From an uncultured Erysipelotrichaceae bacterium (GTDB lineage: Bacteria > Bacillota_I > Bacilli_A > Erysipelotrichales > Erysipelotrichaceae), in NCBI GenBank assembly GCA_902796465.1, contig CADBPK010000017.1, positions 1 to 9,669 on the forward strand: 9,669 nt of DNA, read 5' to 3'. The notes below the pieces were generated by a model. The model had not been told where the DNA came from. It did no database searches and saw only the letters and a list, made by a program, of their open reading frames with translations. Both the position numbers and the translations under genes were made by a program. Positions within the stretch are counted from its first letter, which is position 1; each line of letters begins with the position of its first letter. Shown in pieces: positions 1 to 6,799 of this stretch.

Positions 1-2
1 AT

Positions 3-452
3 GACTATCTGGAATCCGAAAACGGATTTATCAACTTCCGTTATCAGCTCATCGACGAAGATACAGTCGACCTGCTGTTCAAGGCAGAGAAATACATATC
101 TGCGGATGAAACGGAATCCATTCTCAGCGAAGCGGGATTCCCTGCAGTTGATCTGCATGAACCGATGAAGTGCCGTGATCTGAGGCTTTTCCGCAAAGTA
201 CGGAATGACCAGGATTTCAAGTTATTCCTGACAGTCGATCAGACTTTTGATACTGCAGAAGAAGCGGAGGCGTTCCTGACAGCGTATGAAGAAAAACTGA
301 CAGACGCCGGATTCGGCAGGATGAGCCCGGATGAGGCAGGCACCCTGAAGAATATCGCGATCGTCAACGAAGAAAAAGGCATGATGGTGGCTCTCGATTT
401 CTTTGAACAGAACGGCGGTGCGCTGATCTGCTTTGAATTCGTGGCGGAATAA
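3..452 (+). CDS. Hypothetical protein, C-terminal fragment (5' end outside window)
   Basis: The reading frame is open from the first complete codon in this phase (nt 3) to a TAA at 450-452, giving about 149 residues of the C-terminal part of a protein. I do not recognise the family. The methionine codon at 165 has no Shine-Dalgarno site upstream, and the frame continues without a stop to the window edge, so 165 is almost certainly internal. The visible part is acidic and soluble, with no transmembrane segment. It alternates beta-like stretches (INFRYQL, FKLFLTV, ALICFEFV) with Glu/Ala-rich helices, and two consecutive units each end in an 'xxAGF' turn (SEAGF, TDAGF), so a degenerate internal alpha/beta repeat is possible. 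The gene is followed 25 bp later by a strong terminator and so ends its transcription unit. Function is unknown. Confidence 0.7.
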   Translation, partial: DYLESENGFINFRYQLIDEDTVDLLFKAEKYISADETESILSEAGFPAVDLHEPMKCRDLRLFRKVRNDQDFKLFLTVDQTFDTAEEAEAFLTAYEEKLTDAGFGRMSPDEAGTLKNIAIVNEEKGMMVALDFFEQNGGALICFEFVAE

Positions 453-477
453 CCGGTCACTCATTTTACTGAAAGAG

Positions 478-512
478 GCTCGTACGGACTGACAGTCTGT
501 GCGGGCTTTTTT
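478..512 (+). terminator. Rho-independent terminator of the upstream partial gene
   Basis: A 13-bp stem pairs 478-490 with 494-506 around a GAC loop, with every position paired (three G-U wobbles). Six T residues follow at 507-512. It lies 25 bp after the stop at 452 and separates the partial gene from the protease gene. Confidence 0.92.
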
Positions 513-546
513 GGTGTCTGTCTTCTTCTTCAGGGATCGCTGAAAA

Positions 547-555
547 TGTTATAGT
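547..555 (+). promoter_or_regulatory. Candidate extended -10 promoter for the protease gene
   Basis: The sequence TGTTATAGT fits the extended -10 pattern TGnTATAAT with one mismatch. The region that would hold a -35 (about 526-532) is a pyrimidine-rich TTCTTCA with only weak similarity to TTGACA. It sits just after the preceding terminator, where a promoter is expected. Initiation about 7 nt downstream would fall at about 562, only 3 nt before the ATG at 565. Confidence 0.45.
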
Positions 556-564
556 ATTAGTAAG

Positions 565-1614
565 ATGAATCACTGGATCACAGTTATATACAATGAGGAA
601 AGAGCGCAGGAAGCTTCTTTTTATCAGCGTGCATTTCAGGAGCGGGGCTATCGGTGGATCACGGATACGGCAAAGGATACACTGCTTCTTTCCGACGCTG
701 CGGTTTTTATCTGGTCTGATGGTCTCAGAGCTGATCCGCATGCGCAGGAACTTCTTACATTGTGCAGGGAAAGAAAGATCCCGGTGCTGTTCGTACATTA
801 CGAACTGTCCGGCTTACCGGCGGATGATCAGATCATGGATGCCGGGAAGACCAGTTTTGAAGACTTTGAGCGTGCGCTTGAAGAAACAAGGAGTTATCCG
901 AAAGAAAAGCGGGACAGAGAAAAAGACAGGCGGCAGAATATTTTCGCGGCTGTTCTTGTATTCATCGCTGCCGTATTTCTGATCGGTTTCCTGTCAAAAC
1001 TTTTGCCGCCCGTTTCATCCGCAGTGTCCGCGGAACCGGTCAGTGAGAGTGAAGAGATCCTTTCAAAATACGGGAACAGTATTGTCCAGGTCTGGACGAT
1101 CGGATCCTTCGGGGATTCGGTATTCCGCGGGACAGGCTTTGCGGTGACAGAGGACGGATATATCGTTACGAACGCGCATGTTGTAGATCATCCTTCTTCC
1201 CGTTACCGGATCGTGGCCGGCCAGGAGGCTATGGAAGCGGAACTGACTGCTGTATCGGAAGAACAGGATATCGCGCTTCTGAAAGTATCAGGATATTTTC
1301 AGCAGTATCTTTCATTTGATGCCGGGGAAAAGGAATACGGTTATATCCTTTACGCGGTCGGTTATCCGGAAAACAAAAGAAAAACAGCCGCGGAAGGGTA
1401 TTATCTGAAAGAACGTATTGAAAACGGGAAAGGCAGGTATGAGGTGATCGTCATGGATCTGAAACCGGGCAACAGCGGTTCACCGGTCATAGGACGGGAC
1501 GGGAAGGTTGCCGGCATCGCTTCAGCCGTCAGTAAAGATAATGAAGAGATCGGGTTCATGGTGCCGGCTGATGTATGTATGGACTTCCTGAAAGACAAGA
1601 TCTTTCTGAAATAA
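565..1614 (+). CDS. Membrane-anchored HtrA/trypsin-like serine protease with N-terminal TIR-like domain
   Basis: A predicted 349-residue single-pass membrane protein. Residues 1-110 resemble a TIR-type alpha/beta fold: a first strand WITVIY, a helix, 'ERGY', then LLSDAAVFIWS followed by a helix containing Glu62 and the strand KIPVLFVHYE. A basic stretch (113-124, KEKRDREKDRRQ) precedes one hydrophobic helix (about 126-147), so the N-terminus should be cytosolic and the rest outside. Residues 165-349 form a trypsin-like domain of the S1C/HtrA type with the full triad: His205 in TNAHVV, Asp235 in QDIALLK and Ser304 in PGNSGSP. No PDZ domain follows, so it is shorter than DegP/HtrA. The protease call is firm from the motifs. 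The TIR-like call rests on the pattern of strands only. The gene stands alone between a terminator and the methyltransferase gene. The start has no evident Shine-Dalgarno site; no other start codon would preserve the first strand. A role in envelope protein quality control or signalling is inference. Confidence 0.88.
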   Translation: MNHWITVIYNEERAQEASFYQRAFQERGYRWITDTAKDTLLLSDAAVFIWSDGLRADPHAQELLTLCRERKIPVLFVHYELSGLPADDQIMDAGKTSFEDFERALEETRSYPKEKRDREKDRRQNIFAAVLVFIAAVFLIGFLSKLLPPVSSAVSAEPVSESEEILSKYGNSIVQVWTIGSFGDSVFRGTGFAVTEDGYIVTNAHVVDHPSSRYRIVAGQEAMEAELTAVSEEQDIALLKVSGYFQQYLSFDAGEKEYGYILYAVGYPENKRKTAAEGYYLKERIENGKGRYEVIVMDLKPGNSGSPVIGRDGKVAGIASAVSKDNEEIGFMVPADVCMDFLKDKIFLK

Positions 1615-1628
1615 ACATGTTGCTGCGT

Positions 1629-1634
1629 TATGAT
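1629..1634 (+). promoter_or_regulatory. Weak candidate -10 element before the methyltransferase gene
   Basis: TATGAT lies 25 bp upstream of the ATG at 1659 in the only gap (44 bp) between the protease and methyltransferase genes. No convincing -35 is visible at the right distance, so the methyltransferase may instead be read through from the protease gene, which has no terminator after it. Confidence 0.25.
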
Positions 1635-1658
1635 GGAATATAGAAAGAGAAATGAATC

Positions 1659-2288
1659 ATGATAGAAAATGAAACGATCAGATACTACGATGATCACGCG
1701 GTATCCTATGCCGAAAGCACGGCAGGGGCACAGATGAAATATGCCCGTGAAAGATTCCTTTTCTACATACAGCCCGAAGGAAAGATACTGGACCTGGGCT
1801 GCGGATCCGGAAGGGATACGATCGTCTTTCTGGAAAAAGGCTATCAGGTCACAGCGGCGGACGGAAGTGAACAGATGTGCCGGGAAGCGGAAAGGCGGAC
1901 AGGCATACCCGTGCGTCATATGCGCTTCGATGAGCTTTCGGAAAAGAATGTCTATAACGGCATATGGGCATGCGCGTCCCTTCTGCACGCCCCGTATGCG
2001 GAACTGGAAGATATCATGAAGCGGATCATGGATGCCCTGGTGCCGGAAGGCGTGGTATACGCATCATTCAAATACGGCACAAAAGAAGAAATACGGGACG
2101 GCAGATACTACACGGATCTGGATGTGGAAAGACTGTACAGGATCCTTTCCCGTGTGCCCGGATGTCTTCAGCTCGAATGCTGGAAAAGCCACGATGTGAG
2201 GAAAGAGATGAACAGCCAGATGTGGCTTAATTTCATTGCCAGGAAAACCGACCCGGCTGCGCTTGCGCCGGCAGGTATTATAGGATAA
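1659..2288 (+). CDS. Class I SAM-dependent methyltransferase
   Basis: A 209-residue soluble protein with a Rossmann-type methyltransferase fold. Motif I is ILDLGCGSGRD (residues 43-53), which binds the methionine part of S-adenosylmethionine. The acidic end of strand 2 is in 'VTAADGS' (Asp68, expected to contact the ribose), and 'YNGIWACASLLHAP' (99-112) fits motifs III/IV of the family. 'ALVPEGVVYASFKYG' (126-140) is the usual post-motif strand. The length fits the small stand-alone UbiE/TehB-like group, which includes enzymes acting on small molecules, metals and RNA; the substrate cannot be told from the sequence. The start is supported by AAGAGA a few bases upstream. Only 27 bp separate the stop from the next gene and no terminator is present, so it is probably cotranscribed with the oxidoreductase and hyp genes, which may or may not mean a shared role. 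Confidence 0.85.
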   Translation: MIENETIRYYDDHAVSYAESTAGAQMKYARERFLFYIQPEGKILDLGCGSGRDTIVFLEKGYQVTAADGSEQMCREAERRTGIPVRHMRFDELSEKNVYNGIWACASLLHAPYAELEDIMKRIMDALVPEGVVYASFKYGTKEEIRDGRYYTDLDVERLYRILSRVPGCLQLECWKSHDVRKEMNSQMWLNFIARKTDPAALAPAGIIG

Positions 2289-2302
2289 TCAAGGAATACT
2301 GC

Positions 2303-2310
2303 AGGAGGAG
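2303..2310 (+). promoter_or_regulatory. Strong Shine-Dalgarno site of the oxidoreductase gene
   Basis: AGGAGGAG lies 5 nt before the ATG at 2316. It is the strongest ribosome binding site in the window and fixes this start. A GATAAT at 2284-2289 with a poor TTGCGC upstream at 15-bp spacing is too weak to call a promoter. Confidence 0.8.
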
Positions 2311-2315
2311 GACAG

Positions 2316-5105
2316 ATGATTCCCGAAAAATTCAAGAATTACATGTTTAATGAAAACGATTTTATGCCCGATAACTACCAATCGGAAGATGCGGAAAAGG
2401 AAAAGCTCGTCAAAAAACTGGCAGCGCTGATCACGGATGATCTGCAGATGTCAGGACGTCCGAAAAAGATCAGCCCGAATGACCCGGATTTCTGGCTGCT
2501 GGACAGACTGCTGACAAAGGATGAAGTAAGATTCATGCTGTCATTCAAAAAGAAAAGAGTCGTGAAGCTGACAGCTGCCGATCTGGCGGAGAGAAACAAT
2601 ATCTCCGAAGAGAAAGCAGAAGAAATCGCCATGCACATCGCGGAGATCGGTCTGCTGGAATTTGACCGTGAAAATGATGAACACCAGAAACAGTACTTTA
2701 TTCCGAAATGGGTCGTAGGTTCCGGAGAATACATGATGATGAACGGGAAGCTGACAGAAGAGCATCCCGAAGTCGCGACATTCTTCAACTACGCTTCCTC
2801 TGTTCCGGTAGGCAAGGTCGCGCACATGGTGCCTCCGGGAGGCGGCGGACTGGGAATGCATGTCATCCCGGTGGAAAAAGCGATCCAGGCAGAGAACCGG
2901 GCAGTTGATCTGGAACGTCTTTCCTACTGGCTGAAGAAGTATGACAAGTATGCCGTTGATGTCTGCAGCTGCAGAAGACAGCAGCGCATCCGCGGCGAAG
3001 GCGCCGGTGATGTCGAGGATTATTACTGTATCGCACTCGGTGATATGGCGGAATATCTGGTTGAGACGAAAAAGGATGCCCGTTATGCCACCTATGATGA
3101 AATTATTGCGCTTTTGGAGAGGGCAGAGAAGAGCGGGTTTGTGCATCAGATCACGAACCTCGACGGCGAAGACAAGATCGTCGGTATCTGCAACTGCTCC
3201 AATTCCACCTGTAATGCCCTGCGCACATCTCAGTTGTTCAATACACCGAACATGTCAGCTTCCGCATATCGCGCACATGTGGACGCGCAGAAATGCGTAG
3301 CCTGCGGCAAATGTGTGGAAGTCTGCCCGGTCGGGGCGGCAAAACTTGGAAGAAAGCTGTGCCTGAAAGACGGCTCACAGGCAGAATACCCGAAGATGCT
3401 GCTGCCGGACAGTGAAAAATGGGGGCCGGATAAATGGAATAAGAATTACCGTGAAGACGCGAAGATCAACTGCTACGATACCGGTACATCACCTTGCAAA
3501 GCCGCATGTCCTGCTCATCTTGCGGTACAGGGCTACATCCGCATGGCTGCCGAAGGCAGATATCTGGATGCGCTGAAACTGATCAAGCAGGATAACCCGC
3601 TGCCGGCTGTCTGCGGCGCCGTGTGCAACAGAAGATGTGAAGACCGCTGTACGAGGGGACTGATCGATGAACCGGTCGCGATCGATGAGATCAAGAAATT
3701 CATCGCTGCCCAGGAACTGAAGGAAGAGAACAGATATATTCCCGAATGCTGCAACGATATCGGAGAGCAGTGGGATGACAGCTATAAGGTCGCTGTGATC
3801 GGTGCCGGTCCGGCCGGACTTTCTGCCGCGTACTATCTGCGCAGATCCGGATATCCGGTTACGGTTTTTGAAAAAGAAAAGGAACCGGGCGGAATGCTGA
3901 GATACGGTATTCCTTCCTTCCGTCTGGAAAGAAGCGTCATCGATGCGGAGATCGATGTCATCAAAAAGATGGGCGTTCAGTTCCGTTTTGAAACAGAGAT
4001 CGGAAAAGATGTTTCGATCCAGGATCTCAGAAACGAAGGATACAAGGCATTCTTCGTTGCCATCGGCATGCAGGCAGGAAGAAAGGCCGGCATTCCGAAT
4101 GAGGAATACGCTGAGTCCGGTGTTGATTTCCTGCGCCGCGCGAATGCGGATCACAGCAAGATCCTTTCCGGCAAAACAGTCGTGATCGGCGGCGGAAATG
4201 TTGCCATCGATGTTGCAAGATGCGCGCTCCGTGCCGGTGCTTCTTCTGTGGAAATGGTCTGTCTGGAAGGTCCGGACGCGATGCCGGCTGCGAAGGACGA
4301 GATCAGGGAAGCAAAAGAAGAAGGCATCACCATCAAGAACTGCTGGGGGCCGAAAGAGATCCTGGCAGAAGACGGAAAGATTACAGGCATCGTTCTGAAA
4401 CAGTGTATCCAGGTCTATGACAAGGACGGGAAATTCGCACCGCAGTATGATGAAACAGAACTGAAGACAGTGGAATGTGATCATGTCCTGCTCTCGATCG
4501 GACAGGCGCCTGTATGGGGTTCCCTGCTGGATGGAACAAAAGCAGAACTGCGTCCCAACGGCACAGTCATCGCGGACCCGGTAACGCTGCAGACAGGGGA
4601 ACCTGATATCTTTGCGGGCGGTGATATTTTCCATGGCGCACGCTTTGCGATCGACGCGATCGCGGACGGACGTGAGGCGATGGTTTCCATCAACCGTTTC
4701 GTTCACCCGGGTCACTCCCTGACGATCGGCAGAGATCTGCGTGAATTCATCGAACTCGACAGAGATGATATCCTTGTGGAATCCTATGACAACGCAAAAC
4801 GGCAGGCACCCGGCATGAAGCCCGGAGAAGCAGCTGCCACATACGAAGATCTGCGTCTGCCGTTAACAGAAGAACAGGTACGCAAGGAAGCGGAACGCTG
4901 TCTGAAATGCGGCGCTACGACTGTTGATACGAACCGCTGCATCGGCTGCGGTCTGTGCACGACAAGATGTGAATTTGACGCAATTCATATTGAAAGAGAC
5001 ATGCCGCAGAATACAAAGATGTATACTGCGGAAGAAAGCAAGCTGAAGGCGATCCTGCCGTATATCGTGAAACGGGAGATCCGTATCAGGACGAAGAAGA
5101 AATAA
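2316..5105 (+). CDS. Multidomain Fe-S/FAD pyridine-nucleotide oxidoreductase (GltD-like, fused to Fe-S modules)
   Basis: A 929-residue, probably cytosolic electron-transfer protein with four visible modules. Residues about 55-130 look like a winged helix. Residues 215-300 carry a cysteine set (Cys217, Cys219, Cys238, then CNCSNSTC with Cys292, 294, 299), followed by a [4Fe-4S] ferredoxin motif (Cys327, 330, 333, 337); this resembles the winged-helix ferredoxin proteins of anaerobes. Residues 386-450 match the N-terminal Fe-S domain of the glutamate synthase small subunit (Cys394, 398, 433, 437, 441, 445). The flavoprotein core has an FAD site VIGAGPAG (494-501), a second dinucleotide site VIGGGNVA (623-630) and the C-terminal FAD motif DIFAGGD (764-770). 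A last [4Fe-4S] motif has Cys875, 878, 881, 885, with an extra Cys862/865 pair. Known GltD-like proteins pass electrons between NAD(P)H, FAD and Fe-S clusters; no glutamate synthase large subunit is nearby, so this is not likely to be GltD itself. The partner is unknown; the hyp genes follow 14 bp later. Confidence 0.9.
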   Translation: MIPEKFKNYMFNENDFMPDNYQSEDAEKEKLVKKLAALITDDLQMSGRPKKISPNDPDFWLLDRLLTKDEVRFMLSFKKKRVVKLTAADLAERNNISEEKAEEIAMHIAEIGLLEFDRENDEHQKQYFIPKWVVGSGEYMMMNGKLTEEHPEVATFFNYASSVPVGKVAHMVPPGGGGLGMHVIPVEKAIQAENRAVDLERLSYWLKKYDKYAVDVCSCRRQQRIRGEGAGDVEDYYCIALGDMAEYLVETKKDARYATYDEIIALLERAEKSGFVHQITNLDGEDKIVGICNCSNSTCNALRTSQLFNTPNMSASAYRAHVDAQKCVACGKCVEVCPVGAAKLGRKLCLKDGSQAEYPKMLLPDSEKWGPDKWNKNYREDAKINCYDTGTSPCKAACPAHLAVQGYIRMAAEGRYLDALKLIKQDNPLPAVCGAVCNRRCEDRCTRGLIDEPVAIDEIKKFIAAQELKEENRYIPECCNDIGEQWDDSYKVAVIGAGPAGLSAAYYLRRSGYPVTVFEKEKEPGGMLRYGIPSFRLERSVIDAEIDVIKKMGVQFRFETEIGKDVSIQDLRNEGYKAFFVAIGMQAGRKAGIPNEEYAESGVDFLRRANADHSKILSGKTVVIGGGNVAIDVARCALRAGASSVEMVCLEGPDAMPAAKDEIREAKEEGITIKNCWGPKEILAEDGKITGIVLKQCIQVYDKDGKFAPQYDETELKTVECDHVLLSIGQAPVWGSLLDGTKAELRPNGTVIADPVTLQTGEPDIFAGGDIFHGARFAIDAIADGREAMVSINRFVHPGHSLTIGRDLREFIELDRDDILVESYDNAKRQAPGMKPGEAAATYEDLRLPLTEEQVRKEAERCLKCGATTVDTNRCIGCGLCTTRCEFDAIHIERDMPQNTKMYTAEESKLKAILPYIVKREIRIRTKKK

Positions 5106-5119
5106 CAGGAAACCTGCCT

Positions 5120-5785
5120 ATGTATGAAATTTATGAAACAAAACTGCATCTGACGGAAGATAATGACAGGAATGCAGAACAGAATAAGAATTATCTGAAG
5201 GAAAAAGGCATATTTATGGTCAACCTGATGGGCTCCCCCGGGGCCGGGAAAACCAGTCTTCTCAGACTGACCATCGATGCGCTGAAAAACAAATACCGGA
5301 TCGGTGTCATGGAAGCGGATGTAGATTCGGATATCGACGCGGCAGCGATGCATGAGCTCGGAGTTGATGTCATCCAGGTCCACAGCAGTGGCCTTTGTCA
5401 CATGGATGCGGATATGACACGCCAGGGACTGGAGAAAATGAATCTGGAAGACCTTGATGTCGTCTTCCTGGAGAATATCGGAAATCTGGTATGTCCGGCG
5501 GAATTCGATGTCGGGGCAGCGCAGAAAGTCATGATCCTGTCGGTTCCGGAAGGACATGACAAGCCTCTGAAATATCCGCTGATGTTCAAGGTCAGCGACT
5601 GTCTGATCATAAACAAGACCGATACCGCAGATATCTTTGACTTTGACATCGATACATGCCGCAGATATGCGGAAGAACTCCATCCCGGCATCACCGTCAT
5701 CTCCCTGAGCGCAAAGACAAAAGAAGGAAGCGAAGCGTGGATCCGCTGGCTGGAAGAAAAAATCGAAGAATGGAGGAATGCATGA
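5120..5785 (+). CDS. hypB: HypB-type nickel-chaperone GTPase, first copy
   Basis: A 221-residue SIMIBI-class GTPase of the HypB family, which hydrolyses GTP and, with HypA, hands nickel to a client metalloenzyme. The P-loop is GSPGAGKT (38-45). The metal site of the G domain is present as CysHis in GLCHMD (Cys93, His94) and Cys in NLVCPAE (Cys125), matching the conserved Cys-His/Cys set of HypB. A G4 motif NKTD (165-168) and an SAKT segment (197-200) for guanine recognition are intact. It lacks both the N-terminal CXXCGC motif of the E. coli type and the His-rich nickel-storage stretch of other HypBs, so it is a minimal HypB. The start has AGGA about 9 nt upstream, 14 bp after the oxidoreductase stop. 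The stop overlaps the next start as ATGA, which implies translational coupling. A client other than hydrogenase is possible, since no hydrogenase gene is seen here. Confidence 0.92.
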   Translation: MYEIYETKLHLTEDNDRNAEQNKNYLKEKGIFMVNLMGSPGAGKTSLLRLTIDALKNKYRIGVMEADVDSDIDAAAMHELGVDVIQVHSSGLCHMDADMTRQGLEKMNLEDLDVVFLENIGNLVCPAEFDVGAAQKVMILSVPEGHDKPLKYPLMFKVSDCLIINKTDTADIFDFDIDTCRRYAEELHPGITVISLSAKTKEGSEAWIRWLEEKIEEWRNA

Positions 5786-6447
5786 AAGTCATTGAACTGC
5801 ACAAGTCTGTAACGGCATCCAATGACAGGGATGCGGAAGAACTCCGAAAAGAAATGAAAGAGAAAGGCGTGCTGCTGATCAATCTGATGAGCGCAGCCGG
5901 CAGCGGCAAGACCACACTGCTTTCCAGAACGATACAGGATCTTGAAGGCAAAGCGAAGATCGCGGTGCTGGAAGCGGATATCGAATCGGCAGTGGACGCA
6001 GAACGCATCGAAGCTCTCGGCGCGAAAAGCATACAGGTACATACCGACGGCATGTGCCACATGGATGCCGGCATGACCAGAAGAGGCATCGAGGAGATGG
6101 GCGTGGATGGCATGGATATCGCGTTTCTGGAAAATGTCGGAAACCTGATCTGCCCGGCTGAATATGATACCGGCGCCGGCAGGAATGTCATGATCCTTTC
6201 CGTACCGGAAGGGGATGACAAACCGTATAAATATCCGCTCATGTTTGAAAAGAGCGATGTCTTGGTCGTCACAAAAACAGATGCACTGCCGTACTTCGAT
6301 TTTGATCTGGACAAGGTAGCCCACCGTGCCCGTCAGCTGAATCCGCATATCAAAGTCTTTCCCGTATCCGCAAAGACCGGGGAAGGAATGGATGCCTGGG
6401 AAAAGTGGCTGCTGAAGGAAACAGAAAGCTGGAAGTTCCATGCATGA
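5782..6447 (+). CDS. hypB: HypB-type nickel-chaperone GTPase, second divergent copy
   Basis: A second 221-residue HypB paralogue, identical in length to the first and about half identical by eye. The start at 5782 is chosen because GGAGG lies 5 nt upstream and homology to the first copy begins there; the same frame is open upstream to 5656, but that part reads the first hypB out of frame. The metal site is kept (Cys92-His93 in GMCHMD, Cys124 in NLICPAE). Two nucleotide motifs differ from the first copy: the P-loop reads SAAGSGKT (37-44) and the G4 motif is TKTD (164-167) in place of NKTD. TKxD occurs in active GTPases such as Rac1, so activity is not excluded. Its start overlaps the first hypB by 4 bp and its end overlaps hypA by 8 bp. 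Tandem duplication followed by specialisation, or a heterodimeric GTPase, is the likely explanation (inference). Confidence 0.92.
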   Translation: MKVIELHKSVTASNDRDAEELRKEMKEKGVLLINLMSAAGSGKTTLLSRTIQDLEGKAKIAVLEADIESAVDAERIEALGAKSIQVHTDGMCHMDAGMTRRGIEEMGVDGMDIAFLENVGNLICPAEYDTGAGRNVMILSVPEGDDKPYKYPLMFEKSDVLVVTKTDALPYFDFDLDKVAHRARQLNPHIKVFPVSAKTGEGMDAWEKWLLKETESWKFHA

Positions 6448-6793
6448 GCTCGGCATCGTGACACATGTGATGAAAACACTGGAAGATGTCGCGAAGGAAA
6501 ACCATGTCACGAAAATCGGTTCGGTAACACTGGAAGTCGGGGAAGTATCCGGCATCATTACGGATTACTTTACCGACTGCTGGGATTACTTCAAAAAGAA
6601 AAAGCCCCTGTTTGAAGAATCTGTCCTGAAGCTCGAGATCACGCCTGCTGTTACATACTGCGAAGGATGCGGCCGGACATATGAAACTGTCCGATACGGA
6701 AAGATCTGCCCGCACTGCGGCAGTCCGGAGACGTATCTCCTGGTGGGGAACGAATGCTCGATCAAGGAAATAGAAGCCGAAACGGAAGAATAG
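6440..6793 (+). CDS. hypA: HypA nickel-incorporation chaperone
   Basis: A 117-residue protein of the usual HypA size. It starts with MHELG; the N-terminal His2-Glu3 pair is the nickel ligand set of the family, so the start must be exactly here. A zinc-binding loop with two CxxC pairs (Cys74/Cys77 in CEGC and Cys90/Cys93 in CPHC) is in the expected place. HypA takes nickel with HypB and inserts it into [NiFe] hydrogenase, and in some bacteria it also serves urease. Here it overlaps the second hypB by 8 bp (GGAAG ribosome site 4 nt upstream of its ATG) and closes the operon just before a strong terminator. No hypC, D, E, F or hydrogenase gene accompanies it in the window. Confidence 0.94.
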   Translation: MHELGIVTHVMKTLEDVAKENHVTKIGSVTLEVGEVSGIITDYFTDCWDYFKKKKPLFEESVLKLEITPAVTYCEGCGRTYETVRYGKICPHCGSPETYLLVGNECSIKEIEAETEE

Positions 6794-6799
6794 ATGATG

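Noticed and set aside
3489..4715. Minus-strand open frame of 408 codons opposite the oxidoreductase gene
   Set aside because: It is a shadow of a strongly coding plus-strand gene. The product has no recognisable domain and a composition typical of antisense frames.
2316..5105. Glutamate synthase small subunit (GltD)
   Set aside because: The central part is GltD-like, but the protein is about twice as long, has added Fe-S modules at both ends, lacks the Arg-Arg nucleotide motif and has no large-subunit gene beside it.
5656..5781. A longer frame giving the second HypB a 42-residue N-terminal extension
   Set aside because: This part reads the first hypB out of frame, is rich in Arg/Lys/Pro, has no ribosome site, and the homology and GGAGG site both point to 5782.
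5398..6558. Minus-strand open frame of 386 codons opposite the hypB pair
   Set aside because: The plus strand here encodes clear HypB and HypA motifs; the antisense product is low in recognisable structure and spans three real genes.
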